64,000 nt of DNA from Glossina fuscipes (GCF_014805625.2 NW_023998414.1:20352021-20416020); one strand, 5' to 3'; positions 14,827 through 29,959 are shown, numbered from the stretch's first letter. Notes: generated by a model from the letters alone, not told the origin. A program made the numbers and translations.

Positions 14827-14922
14827 CACGTACATAATACATACATAAATGAATATAAATGTATAAATAAATAAATATACATGACATCTACTATACATAT
14901 ATACATATATACATTTACACAA

Positions 14923-14959
<37 letters not shown>

Positions 14960-15606
14960 AATATGTATTTATTTTGCAACTTGTTCACTTGTACCCACGG
15001 TAGAAAACGGACACACACACCAACGCAACTTAGGCACCTTAATGATTTGTGCTACTGCAATTTTGCCAACTATAACTATCCATCCATCCGAGCAACTAAC
15101 AACTAGCCTTCCATCCATAACAGCATTGGCTTGTTACTTACATACACACTTTCCTGAGATATAAACATTATAAGATTCGTTGTTTCGTTTGTAGGTTTGT
15201 TTGTTGTCTCTAGGTTCCGACGAAATCATACGCTTTATAATTAGCGATACTGCTGTTGCTGTTGCTGTTGCTGATGCTGATGCTGAGGCTGATGCTGATG
15301 CTGCTCTTACCGCGCTTGTATGCTATATGTGTTTTACTTTTTGTATATCTTTCCTTTTTTATTTTTTTTCAATTTTATCTATACATACATATATACATAT
15401 ATATGTATGCATTGCATTTGTTTTGTTGTTGTTATTTTCTCAGGAGGAAACTTTTCCATATCGACTTTTTTGGTTGAGTAAAGTGCTTCAGCTATTGCTG
15501 CTGCTGTATTGCTGCTACATGCCAACATGTTCCCTCTTTAACATGGCTCGTATAAGTATTGAATACCAATCATTAATGTGTTGCTTTGTTTATTTTTCGT
15601 GTCGGC

Positions 15607-15648
<42 letters not shown>

Positions 15649-18600
15649 TGTAGTGCGTGTTTTGCGTGGGCCTAATTAAATTTATTGTTGTTGTTATTAT
15701 TGTTATTGCAATCATACCAAAAGAAAGTTGAGTCCTTACTACTTAAACACTCTTGCCTCACCGATATACCTTTGCAAAAACGATGGACGAAAAGACCGCA
15801 TATTTAAGTTTTCCTTTTATTTCATATTTTTTTTAAAAGTTTTTATTTACTTATTTTTTTTTTTATTTTTTTTTTTTTTTTTATATTACAGCTGCAGTTC
15901 CAAGTACGTGGGCGATTATTGTGAATATCCAAATCCATGTTTAACCGGATTAGGTCGCTGTCAGAATGGTGGCACATGCCAAGGTTCCTATCGTAACGAT
16001 CGCCTAAGTATTTCTTGCATTTGCCCCATCGGTTTCTCCGAATCGCTTTGCGAAATTCCTGTGAAAAATGCTTGCGATTCGTCGCCCTGCAAAAATGGTG
16101 GCACTTGTAATTTAAAGACGCTGGAGGAATACACTTGTGCTTGTGTTAACGGTTATACTGGTAAGTAAAAAAAAAAAAAAGAGCCATTTGTCCAAATTCT
16201 TTCAAGTCTGCCGGCACTAAGTTGGAGCTTTAACTCATCAAAACGAATCTCTCTTACTTTATTCACTTACACAATCACAAAATTTAACCGCTATAACCGC
16301 GTAATGATAAAATGCGCTAACCTAGATTAGGTTATTGTGACTAACTACATTAGACACTTTTAAGGAACCGAAAAGCAGTTTATTAAATGAAAATGTCAAA
16401 AGTCTCAAATCATCTTTCTCGTCTTTTCATATAACATATCGTACTTGCACATAAATGCACATTGGACATGGCGTCCTTGAAAAATGTCTCTCTATGAAAA
16501 AGGAACATTTTGTTATAAAAGTGTTTTAAATAAAAACGATAAAGGATTAAATTAATTCGTCGATTCCTTAGAAGAGTTTATTACTTTACTTATATGTAAA
16601 TTTGAGATAATTTAATATTAGTTAATTAACCGTTATATTTGAGCGAGACATGATTTCACTTTTATATACGTGCACATATATATTAAAGTATTGTACGAGT
16701 ACAATCTATCAAAAATTGGAATATTTTTAAAAGATTTATTACAAAAGTGCCTTTCAACTACAGGTCGAATCCGACTGAAAACGGATTTTACCGAGCCATA
16801 TCTACGAACAATCCTTCTCCCTCCCTCTCCCCCCCTCTCCAGGATACATTTTCAAAATTTCTCGACAAAAATCACCAAGTAGTTGGATGTGAAAAATTCG
16901 GTTCGGATTGAGATCTCTCCTTAACAGCTGCTGCCAGACTTGCTAACGTGCAAAAGAAAAAGAAGAAGAAAGAGAAGTTTATTTTATATGAAGCCTATAT
17001 CCTATATAAGGATTCTCTTGAATAGTCAGTCTGCCTTTATGTATGAAAGCAAACTTTAATCTTTAATACGTTATGACGAAAATAAATGACGAATTCAATT
17101 AGGCGAAGGTCATATACGGTATTTAATGCGGAATAATGCTTTCCTTTCTTTTTTTTTTTTCGCAATTCTCCAGCAATTTATGTGTGATTTTTGTAAAATA
17201 TTCATTGTGCTGTGAAGCCCATCTATTGTTTGATTGACTTAAAATGTTATACATTTTCATAATCCATTTTCCTCAATGGTCGCGAGGACCATTAACAATT
17301 CATATTGAACTATGAAGCAGTAATAAACTATTCTGGCGAATAAAGTGAAAATTTTTGCTTTTACATAAGCTTGCAATAAGCTTGAATAGATTTTAAATTT
17401 AGAAAAGAAAATAACAAACGCTTCAGTTTCAGCAAAGGGAAACTCTATTATTATGTAAGACTAGAGCGCAATGTTAACGAGGCATAAACTAGATATTGTG
17501 TGTTATTCAATTGAATTAAAATGCATATTAATTGTCGTTACGTTTCTTAGGTGAACACTGTGAAACGCAAAATATTTGCGCTACGTCTCCCTGTCATAAT
17601 GGCGGCACTTGTACATCGATAGCTGGTGGTACCAGTTACAAATGCATTTGCCCTAAAGGCTTTAAAGGTCATAAATGTATGGACGATGTTGAGGAATGTA
17701 AACAAAACCCCTGTAAACATGGTGGAACTTGTTTAAATACTCACGGATCGTATCAGTAAGTATATATTATGTATGATAAATGAACAAACGAACAAATGAA
17801 CAAATCGAACAAAAAGATCCAAAAATTAAACTAAAAATTATAATTAAAACAAAACGAGAATGAATAGCTTTTAAAAGACCATTTATTTTGTGACGACAAT
17901 AGAGCGGTAACTACAATACTAATCATGACGATCATGACGATCATGATGATAATCTGAAACAAAAATTTGCATTTCAATGTGAACTTTGTGAATATTGTTG
18001 TGGCGGGGTATTCTAAAAATGAAAACGAAAAAAAAGCGAAAAAACAAAAAAATATCTTTATTGATATTTTATGGATATTGAAATTTTTAAAATGTGTTTA
18101 ACAAATTGACAACAATTTAATGGCAAGCGAAAGAAAACAAAACAAAACAAAAAAAAAAAAAAAAAAAAACCAATGATCGCTTAACTGCTAATCAATAGCC
18201 CCAACGACTCAGACGACAGACGGATTTCATAATCTACGACGGTAACACACATATACATAAACATATGGTAGTTATGGGATGATTTGCTTTAGATTTGATG
18301 ATGAATTTAATTAAAACAAATAAACGTTTCAAATAAATCACATCTCACACTCGATAAATATAATATCGAAAAAAATATTTAAATGAATTCGTTTGCTTTT
18401 CAACTTTGTTGATATAATAATAATACTTAAGACGATTTAATAAAAACTGCAATACACAACAGAGTCGACATGATCGTATTTAACACGAGTTCCCAAATAC
18501 ATATTATTTTGATCGTAAAACCCTTGCACATAGTTAACTGAATAATGAACTTTTACGCATAAAAATGTACTAAAAACTTTGTCGATTTTTAATAGCTTTT

Positions 18601-21600
18601 CTGCTTTTCTGTTCACGTTTATGAACTATTTAGAGAAATCACAATTTTTTGCTTTTTTTTTTTTTTTTTTTTATTGTCTTGAAAAACCACAACTTTTATA
18701 CCCTGCAACATTGTGGTATGACAGCGGTGGTGGTGGTACATATGTTAAAGTTGTTTGAGCTGACAGTAAAAAAATTTGCATAATTAATTTTCTCGAAGAA
18801 GGAAACTCGACGGCTGTTATATCATCGACCAGTTTACTGCTCAACTTTCTATCTATCTTTCCGTTTGTCAACTTATGTCAACGTATGTTTACATAAATAT
18901 TTAATTGTTTATTAAAAATCTATAGATTAATTATAAAGTTTATAACCTAACATTTGCATATTTATGCGGGATGACGGTAGGCTTTTTATCATTTCCTTTC
19001 GTTTCCTTTCCGTTTCGTTCGTAAACTTTAGACTGAAGCATTTCTCGAAGAATTCTTAACTAAAAATAATCTTGAATTAATTAATTGGCCCACAAACTTG
19101 TTAAACTGGTCTCTACGTAACATCAAGAGCTAGGGATCTAGATATACATACTAATCGTAAGCGATTCTATTAAGTACAAAACCCTTGAACTCAGCTAGAA
19201 CGGCACTATCAATATATTCAAGTGAGTCAAAATGAGCTTAAGGGCAAAATTGTGACATCTTCTTTCGTTGTCAATAAGAATGAGATAAGCCTTACATATT
19301 GTCTTTCTGTTGACAAGTCCAAGAACAGAATCTCTGTAAGTGAACGAATTGAACGGAGATAGATTCATTCTTTTAGTGGTGCGTTCCGAATCATATTAAA
19401 TAGCATTTGTCATTGAGCTAATACGTCACGATCACGTCAGTGTAAGCAGCGCACCATCTCAAAAATTGCAACTTGTACACAACAATGTAAGACAGACAGA
19501 GGGACAAACAGAATTAATAAAAGGTGGATGTAGTTCAAGCTTTGTTCCGTATTAGAGACATCTGCACGAACCTAATATACTCTACCTATATACAAGAATG
19601 GTGTAGGGTACAAAAGTTGAACAAATTACTTCACAATTTTAAAGCCAACATAATGAAGAAGAAAAACTTATTACGAACACCTAGGTTAATTGATTTTGAT
19701 AGCTCCGGAGCGGAGAAGTTGTTAAGAGTGATTATGGAAATTTTGTAAAAAAAAAAAATGCACTTTTTCAAAATTCCGAGGAAATAATCGGCATTTCATT
19801 GGACTATCAGCAAATCGAGACGAACACATGCATGCAAGCCATTTAAAATGTTCACTATGAGCAACAACGCAGACACCTACAACTTATTGATCTTCTTATG
19901 TCACATGTCTTATGCGAAAAGTTATGAATGTTTTGCAAATCTATTTTACTTTGGCGGGTACAAAAGTTGATTTTTTTTTTTCTAAATAAATCGTAATTAA
20001 CAAAAAAAAAAAAAAAAAAAAAAAAAAAACCATAAATTGTTTATTTTCTTTCAAATTGTGATCGCGGAACTTTTATTTGACAATGGCAAAATTGATCTTA
20101 TATTGTTTTCTTTCAAATCACTGAAGGTCACAAGCCAGATGAAGTAAACGAAAAGCTCGCTCGTAAGGCCTGATCACACGTATATTGCTTTCAATTTTAA
20201 TACCGTATCTCCTCAACCTATAAGATATTGCTAAGAACTTTTCACGAATATTTATTATACTTGAAATTTGAATATTATTGAGGATTTTTCTCTCGGCTCA
20301 TGAGAATGAAGAAATGTTGTTTTGATTCTTTTAATCAAAGGATTGCGTAAATGCTATTTTAAATGCTAAGCCTCTTAAGTGACTATGTCTCGGGAAGTTA
20401 TTATATCGTCTTTAATCGTATTTTCATAATAAAGTCAGCATCTAAGCCTGCATTGCCTCCGGCTGTGTTGAATTGTCGCGCATTATCAAAACTGATGAAA
20501 CGATTAGCAGTTAAGATTGAAAAAATCATTTTGACTCTAATCAATCAATCAGTCAGTAAATGTGTCGAGCTTTTTATTTTTGTTTTATTGTTAGTTTTCT
20601 TGAATCAATTCGTTACATTTAAAAAAATTTCGTGTGCATAATCTCTACGAGTAATAAATTGTTGGTCGTCTGTGTATGTGTGCATGTGTGTGTGTGTGTG
20701 TGTGTGTGTGTAGTTGATAAGTAACCTTAGGCTCCTTAAACTCATAAATATTTAATGCTTTTATTATTCATGAAGTAAAAACCTTTCCAAACCTTGATGG
20801 TATACTTGCACAAACTTACACAAACAAAAATCTATTAGATACGTTTTTTTCTCACTACAAGTTGATATGAACGCAAATTTGATCTGTATGTAGCTTAACC
20901 AAAGAGCCCGGGGAGAAGAACTGAAATATTAATTAGCTAATAATCAAATATTATTTTACATTCGAAATTTCCAATACTTTGGATATGCGCGTAGGAAAAA
21001 TAGGACTCGAAAATAAACAAGCCAGCGTTTGCTTCTTTTACAAAATTTACCGATTATTTGTAATTATCATTACTGTTCTTCTGTTCTTCACTTCACATCA
21101 TCGCATCCGTTTGACGTTAGAACTTCAAACGAAATGTAACTCGTTAGTGAATGCAGCGATCGTAGATTTTTTTTTTTAATTAAAACTAAAAAAGAAAGTT
21201 GACTTCCTTTTGCTTACTTGATATATATAGGTATCACTTCCGTTTTGACAAGGAAACCGTTAACAAATATCAGAAACGTGTAGAAAAGCGTGAGCTTCGT
21301 AAGCTTTAAATGAATAGAGCTCTCCGTTTCCTGTCCTTCCTATCAATGTATTTGAAAAAGTCGATAAGAAATGTTCTTCCCTTCATTCCTGGAAAAAAGC
21401 AGCAGATATGCCTTTGACCTCGGGCCCAGTCTTAGATCTCTTGTCTTCTGTATGTAATAATAATGTAGTTAAACTAGAGAAAATAACGCGGAAATATCTA
21501 CAAGTTGAAACTAATTAACACAGCGTGTGGCAACAAACAGGCGAGTTTAACAATTTTAATATTTCAAGGATGACTTTATACTACTAACTGCAAAAAAAAA

Positions 21601-22078
21601 TTCGAAAATCTTCGAAATGTTAAGAGGGGACTTTCTTGCATTATCCCAACAGTAGTAAAGATTGACATGGGTACAAAATATCTCATTGTTTCAATTATGT
21701 TAAGTTTAAGTCTGTCGGTAGAAATCTTTTATTGACACTTCTCCTACAGCTTTTGCAAATAAAGTGTGTAGCAAAATTTATGCAAGATTTGGATTTGCCG
21801 CCAAAAAACAAAAAGAAGAAGAAGAAGAAGAAGCATCTTGACAGCTGACAATTTAGGATTAATAAAAATAGAGAGCATTGCACGAGAGAGCAACGCATGT
21901 TTTCACCGCTAGACAATACTTGTGAAAAGTGATGACTGTTGCTGGCGCTGTTCTAGTTTTAACAGAGATGGTGTCCACTTGCCTTTCAATCCCGTGAAAC
22001 ATTGCCTGATCGTGTGTTCGCTCATTTCGATGATTAAAATTTCGATAAAAGAGTGAAGAAAGAGTGAAAGCCGTATGC

Positions 22079-22113
<35 letters not shown>

Positions 22114-25100
22114 AAAAAGATGCAATTTAAAAAAAAAAGCAAAAAATTAGTTTTCTATTTAATTCCAATGGTGCGTAAATTTCGGGACACAATAGATTCG
22201 CAAAATAGCAATTCCAAACATGAACGACGAAAAGATTGCATAAAATAATTTTTTTATATAAAAAAAAAATTCTTATTTTTATACTTTTTCTCTACCTCTC
22301 TCTCTCTCTTTCTCACTCTCTCTTTCTCTCCATCCGTTTATTTCTTTTTTGTAGGTGTATGTGCCCGGGCGGTTATACTGGTAAAAACTGTGAATCCAAA
22401 TATGTACCATGCTCGCCATCACCTTGTCAAAATGGTGGCACATGTCGGCCATCGACTGGTTTAACGTACGAGTGCAAGTGTCGGGAAGGTAAGTAATTTA
22501 AATGTGTTTATATTTTATACATAATATATATATATATATATATATTCCATATTGTTGTTATTACAAGTGGTATAGAAACTCGTATATTAATACCAGCCAG
22601 CATATTTGTATAAGTGACTGTGGGAATATTTGTGATGAAATTCATAGAAAAATTGTTGTGCTATGGTCTGGTTTTTTTTTTTTTTTTTTTACATTTTGTT
22701 TTTCTACTTCAATGCAATAAATTAACAATTTAAATTTAATACGAAATAATTTCCTTTTTTTTTCTTTTTTTTTTTTTTTTCTTTTTGCATATACATGTAC
22801 ATTGTTGCGCTGTTGTGATGTTATTGTGTTGATTTTATGATTATAATGGCCTTTCCACACAACATTACAATAGCAACTATCTTTAGTAAACTTACTATGG
22901 TTAATGATTGTCTTTCTTATTGTTATTTATCATAAGAGACTCTGAATTAAGGCACACACGCCAAAAAGGTGAATCATTTTGCTGTTGTTGTAAAATTGAA
23001 CTGACTTAGTTAGTTAAAGAAAGGGCGATAGAGAGGAGAGGAGTAGAGTAGACAGGAAAGAAAGACAGCATCAGAGAAAGAGGGCTGACTAGTTCTGGCG
23101 ACACAAAACTTTAATAAAGAAATGTACAAGTTTATTGTTGTTGCTATTGCTATTGCACTGTTACTGCTGCTGCTGCTGTTGCTGTTGCTGTTGCTGTTGT
23201 CACAGCATATAACCGAACTGAAAACAATAATCAAAATCGATTAAACGAGTCAAAAACCACGTTTAAGGCTTTTTCTTTACACTTATAAAATCTACGTTAC
23301 ACACGATAGATAGATAGCCTTGTATGTATAGCATATATATAAGGCAATATGAAATTTATTGAGGCGTTGAGCGGACCTGCACACAAGCTTAATACAAATT
23401 TTTGATCTCTAGCTTAACTAAATGATTTACAATTTTTCCTTACACAACATTGTTCAATTGATCTGAATCGATCGATCGATACAAATAGTAAAAGGCGAGT
23501 TAAGCATTTAAAGAATCAGATCATTTTCCGATCATTAATAAAAATCAATTGTTATAAAGTTTAACGATCACAATCAGACTGTAAAGTAATAACTTAACGG
23601 ACGAGCATGGGCGAGCCGACTCGAAATCTATGTATTTACATGTTTCGATCCAGTTTGTAAATATTTGTAGATATAGATTTGTTGTAATGGAAGGAAGGTC
23701 TCCGCATAATTTTAATATAATACTTACACATATATATCTGTCAGTGCTGTGGCGAATTCTCGCTTTTTCCTTTTTTTTTTTTTTGCCCCTTATTAGTGAA
23801 AGGTTGAAAATTAAGTATTTTCCGATCTAGTCGTTACTCTTTGTTACTCAGCATCATCCTTTGGGTATCGCTGTATTACTGTTCGGAAAATAAAAAACAA
23901 AAAGGAGAAATTGCTAGAAAACAAACAAACAAACAAACAAACAAATAAAGTGTACATAAGAAATTATGATAAGATTTAACAAAAACTTTCATCTCCGGTT
24001 TGTGATAATTTTTATTTCAAACCTAAGAGATTATTCTATACCATCGAAATCATGAACTGTCTGCATTGAATAATTCACATTGTTTTCTTCCTTATTGATA
24101 TCAATAGCTTTATTGGCTTGTCTTTGATGTTTATGTGAAGTCATTTAAGAAAAAGTTATTGCCTCGAAGATTACGAAGAAGAAGTAAGCAAGAAAACTAT
24201 GTGCTCATCTTAGGACGAATCTTAGACACTCATGTCAACTAATATGTCCGATATGATTAAAATATATATGTATGTATATATATATATCGGGCCTAAAAAT
24301 AGAACATGCACAACTATATTTATGTTATTCAAATTTTTTTTTTTTTTAAATCTTTTTTTTTGTGATTTTTCACTCTTAGAAAAGGTTAATATTTGTTTAT
24401 TTATTTATTTTTTTTTTTGCACTATAAAATCTTACATAGAGATATATATATATAAAACAGCTAATAGTATTCAATGCATAAAAATCACTTCATTTTCGGT
24501 TAATTTTACATTAATCGCCTACGGAGATTGCATGTCTATAAGAATTTTTCGACACAAGTTGTCCAATTAATATTTCTGATGCTCCGATTTTGAACATAAT
24601 CTTATTTATTGATTTATATTTTAAATTTTTACAAAGTTCGACTTAGTTCTTTAGCTTAACTTAATCGAAGCTTATCATCGAGCGACCAACCCAATATCCG
24701 TTATGATTTTTGTAAATGTACCAACTGCAATGATCTGAGTGAGTAAGCGTATAAAAAACTGTATCTACTTAGAATTTCTTACATCTCATATTGATCGAAT
24801 GTAATAGATATTTGCTGAATGCGTGCTAGCAAGTGTTGCAAATCAATTGGCAAACTTAGTATACATTTATCTCATCTTCTGCTTCGTAACAAAAAAAAAA
24901 AAAGCTTTAAAAAAAAAGAAAAAAAAATAAAAATAAAAATATGTGTTTTATGTGTGCACCGTGTACTATGTGTATTAAAACCGGAATCGCTAGTGCAGAG
25001 AGAAGAAGTTGTGGTAATTCTCTTGACTACTGACTGGGTAATGCCATAATATGACCTCCTAAAGGCGGTGTAAGTGATAACTGAAACAATGCAAAGTTTT

Positions 25101-28100
25101 TGTGCTGAATGGAAGAAGAGTGTTTGTCTGTTTGGTTGACTGAGTTGGCTAAGTTGGACAACACAACTGATTTATTTGTAATTTTCTTTTGTTGTTGTTG
25201 CTACTGTTGCAGTTGTTATTGCTATTATTATTATTTTATTGTAGTGGTGACGATGACGATGACGATGACGATGACGGTGTTGGTGGTGGGTGGTGGTGGT
25301 GGTGGTATGTTCGTTCCTGCATTTCAGTCAAAATGTCTAAACAAAAATGTTTGCGCGAGAAAAGCCCAAGGGATTAATGCTAAATATTCCGCTGAGAGTT
25401 ATTTTAAAGTAATTCCCATGACTTCATTGTAGCGTTGCTGCCAATTTCTATAGTTTCCTCTACTCCTCTATTAATGGGAATCTATATGTATATTTTGGGT
25501 AAAAGTTGAGGAAAAGAAAATTCCTATATCCGTAAATTAACCACGTTTTAGCCCAGAAACGAAAAAAAAATAAATAAATAAATAAAAATTAAAGAAAGTA
25601 CAAAGCAATTACTGTTCTTTGAAAAATATCCGGCTACTGTGGTGTACGATTTGACGTCTTGATAAGACTTTTTAACCGTTTTCATTAAACGAACCTCAGT
25701 AATGGATGAATTATTTGTGAAGGGTTTCAACAGATAAAAACCGTTAGACCCGGATTGACTCAAATTATTGTTTCGAATATTTTTCTATTTTTAAACTCTA
25801 CATTCGCTGCGGTAGAAGAGTATATTAAGTTTATGCAGATATATGCAACATGCAGAAGTACTAGATAAATTTACTTTTTTTTTATTACACCGATCGATTA
25901 AGAAACATTTTTTGCATCGATCTACACACGTCGGTCCGTCTTACTTTTTATTGTTCAATCGACCAGGTCGCAATTTTTGCCATAATGGTTTGGTACACCG
26001 ACATGTTTCAGCGCAAGGACAAAAGCTCTATTGAAAATGATTGAGATCGGATCACTTATTCGATCACTTCCAACATAACACCTTATTTTGAAATGTTGTT
26101 ATATGAAAAGTTAGTTGTAGGGTAATGTTCGCATCACAGTGTTCTTACTTGTTATAAATATTTTATTTTTTTTTTTTTCCTCCCATTTTCATTTCAATTT
26201 TTTGTTAACTCACCTACGCTTTTCCCAATACTGTTGAGACAGCGGAAAACGTGATCGCCGCAGGTTAAATACTCGAAAGATTTTTATTGCAATCGTTTCA
26301 TAAATTTAAACTGATTGTTTTACTTTTTTTCTCTTTGTAATGTGTGTGCAAGTTAATGAAAAACCTTTTCTTTTTTTTTTCTTAGTCCAGTATTTACTTT
26401 ACTTTATGTATTTATTTCAAGAAAAAAACTCGCTTTTACGAAATCTTGAAAAAACTTAATCTTTTTAAAAATTCTGACGCTCACCAATGCTTGGAATATC
26501 TTGAACTATATTTCAGAAATGTTCAGACTATTTACATTATTGATAACGAATCAAACAATTTAGTCAAGTCGATTCGTTTAACCGATTTTTTACAATGCGA
26601 ATTTTAAATAGATTTATAGTTTTATCCATAAATAGAAATGCTCTGAGAACAAAAACTTATAATCTAGCTAATCTAAGTTATTTAGACTTTGATTATCAGT
26701 TGTTGCGTTGTTTTTTCGAACCTCTTACCTACGATGTATATCATATATCGGCTAAGTGATGTGAAATGCTTAAATTCATATGCAATTTTCTAAATATGTT
26801 AGCTGACAGCTTACATATCGTTCCCTATTCCTCGTCCTATGTGTCACATTAAAGTTACGCAGCATCGTGCGTACGGATTACCCGAATCGTTATTGACTTT
26901 ACGGTATATTCTCGATTACTTCGAAAATTTTCTTAATTACATGCGCATTAAAAAAAAATGTATGGATAGACGGGAGAACATTCGTTCTAATCTACGGTAC
27001 TCATTCCGTTATATTTAGTAAATAAAATTATATTTATATAAAATATCTAAATCATAAATTCTTGAAGAACTTTTCCTTAACATTTAATTCGCATTCGTGG
27101 TTTTCGAGTTATTATTATCTTAATGACTAACTTAGAGACGATTAACGATGAAAGACGAGAAGGAGCTAAACTTTGCTCTTCAACAATATATTCCTCACCT
27201 TAGAGACTATTCTCACGAAAATATTTTCTAATAATTATATCCTGCAGCGCTTGTGGTGCAGAGTATATTAAGTTTGTACGAGCGTCAGTAACATCTAGAA
27301 GGGCTTACGACAAATCCACCTTTTGTTATACCGATATAAGCTTGTCTGGTCAACTAACTGATGTATGCTTTTGTAAATTTGTGTTCAACCCACACGTCGT
27401 AATTATTGAAATGTTTTGATGAATTGCAGTGTACCGACATGCTTTGATCCCCGATTACGACCACTTTTTGCCCATCTATTGATCTAAAAATTAAGTGAAG
27501 CAAATTTGAAGCACATAGGTCTATTTCTCGGATCCCGCTCCATATAACATTTCTCATGAATAGTAAGCCATTTAGAAATAAGTTTAATTGTTAATATTTT
27601 ATGAAGAAAAATGGTCCATAGTAGTAGCAATTTCGCAAGGAAATTAACGCCAGGTGGCGGTGGTTGGTCGCAATTTATTCCTTGAGCATTTTCCTTCTGT
27701 AACTGTAATCAAATCCTGAGATGCTTTCTGAACTAATGTTTCAGTCAGTAAAGTTAGCCCACGTTTAATGATAAACAAGCTAAAATTAGTTCGACGACGA
27801 AGTACAAATTTCAATATATAAGATTTTTATAATTTTAATAATACTACTTACTACAAAACAAATAAGAGCATTATAGTCGGGAAAGGCTTATCATTCAATA
27901 CCTTACACCATATTGTCTAAAACAATTCTTTTTTTTATTGTAGAACACAAAAATTCTATCTTGTTTCCATACCATATAAATGCGTACTTTTCAAAAAGTG
28001 GTCGGATTCGAACCATTTTCAATAGCGTGCGTTCTTGTGTCAAAACATGTCACTGTACCAAATTTCATCAAAATATCTCAACAATGGCGGTGACCTGTAG

Positions 28101-29686
28101 TTTGAACACATATTTACATGGACAGGCAGGCTTAGATCAATTCAGGTTATGATTATAAATTGATCGATATAATGAACGGTGGATCTATATTACGCATTTC
28201 GGCATGCTACATACGTCCGCACTAACTTAATATACCGTGTACCACAAGTGGTGTAGGGTATAACTTCAGTTTCTAATTAATATCGATCCGAAGTTTCCTT
28301 AAACGTATTGCATAAACTCTTCTCAAAGGCATGTTAGGCTTGTGCGGATGTATACAACGCGTGGAAGAACTTGAAATAAATCATCCTTTTATTACATTAA
28401 TTGAATCAAAAATTGATTCAGAGCTTGTTTGTCCGTCTTATGTTCTTGTGTGCAACCTGCAAGATGCAATTTTTTAGATATTTTTTGAATTGCAACGACC
28501 AACACTATTGGAAGCAGTTCTGATATGACCACATCACTCTCGACCACTTCATATGTAAGGCATTGTTTTGTAAAAAGGCCATATCAGTAACTGTATTAAG
28601 CGAAATGGTGTAGAGTATTTGGGCCGTTGGGCTGTGAGTCAGTGCGGTTAAGTCTGGTTTTTTTTTTTTTTTGCGATCGACTTTGATTATTGATTTGTGC
28701 ATGCATGTAAATCTTCATAATTTAATTTAATAAATTGATGATGGGATAGAGTTTACGTCTAAAAGACTTACAATAGACTACAAGATAAAAATAATAGAAC
28801 AAATTCAGTTAACGTGAATCATATCAACTACTTAATATTGAGTTTTTACTTTTCTCACATTAAATATAATAAAATTAATAATAGGATTGTTTTAGTATTA
28901 AAGTTTTATGAGAAATTATTAAATAATTACTATATTGTATTTAAAAATAAATAAATATAAGATTAACATCCGGTTCACACATTTCTCCAATATCGGGCAA
29001 ATGACCGAGCAGCGGTTTCTTTCTCAAAAAAAAAAAAACAAATGATCTGAATATTAATCGTTATTCGTTATTCGTTCTTCTCAGTGCTAAGCATAAAGAG
29101 AGAAATACAGGGCAAACATTGAAACACACCACCAAATAAGTTAGTTGCATACAGTTTTTATTTCTTTTCACTTTTGTTTATCTAAAGCAGCTAGTTTGCC
29201 TTGCATAAACCTATAAACCGCACCTAAAGCTATATTTTATAGATTAGAATTGAGCGAAACTAACGATAACAACAACATCAAGCGACTAAAACTAATTGTA
29301 AATACATGCAATATATTCGTATATCTAAAAACTTAATAATCGGCAGCTTTATAAGCAAAAGCAACAGTGTTATTTTTGTTACTCTTGCTGTTGTTGTTTT
29401 TGTTATTGTTGTTGTTGTTGTTGTTGTTGTTATCGTTGCTTAAATGAAACTAATTTCAAAAAAAGAAAAACAACAACAGCGTAAAACCTAACACATACGC
29501 AAACCGGACCGTACATGAATGACATGAACTTTTGCAATTAATGCAAATAGGTAACTAGCTAGCAACAAAACGCACGTACAACTTAATATACATACCAACA
29601 AGTCAAACGGACACCCGCGCATATACTTTTTGCGCCTTTGATAAGCGCAATGAATGGATTTTTATATTGTATATGCATGTATGTAA

Positions 29687-29728
<42 letters not shown>

Positions 29729-29928
29729 ATTGTATGTAATTGTATATGAATATTTGAACGTATATGTGTATAAGTAAACCCCACTCCTCGCTGCCGCCCC
29801 CTCCCCCCACCATTTTCGATTGCAGCTGCCAGTAATGATGATAATACATTTATTGCATGTTGAATTTGTCTATAGATGTATACAGTATATAAATATATAC
29901 ATATATACTTATATATGTATACATCTAC

Positions 29929-29959
<31 letters not shown>

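Larger units (their letters stand above)
7102..15891 (+). other. N: Notch intron, 8.8 kb
   Basis: Donor GTAAGT at 7102, acceptor ttacag at 15891. It holds no recognisable gene. It contains facing poly-T/poly-A tracts at 7200-7295, dispersed repeats at about 7540-7990 and 9645-10025, a 37-base poly-A at 12109-12145, the 100-N gap in a heptamer repeat, long AT tracts near 14.8-14.96 kb and 15.61 kb, and a compound GCTGTT/GATGCT repeat at 15250-15302. Confidence 0.85.
17756..22354 (+). other. N: Notch intron, 4.6 kb
   Basis: Consensus GTAAGT donor and GTAG acceptor. No gene is seen. It holds fragments of the dispersed repeat (about 18690-18895 and 19420-19615), poly-A runs, a TG tract at 20685-20711, an AT tract near 22082-22110 and a CT tract just before the acceptor. 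Confidence 0.85.

Noticed and set aside
15201..15653. 150-codon frame with an Ala-Asp/Val alternation
   Set aside because: Translation of the GCTGTT/GATGCT repeat and AT tracts.
29399..29431. GTT repeat that could look like a CRISPR or regulatory array
   Set aside because: Simple trinucleotide microsatellite with no spacers; the genome is eukaryotic.
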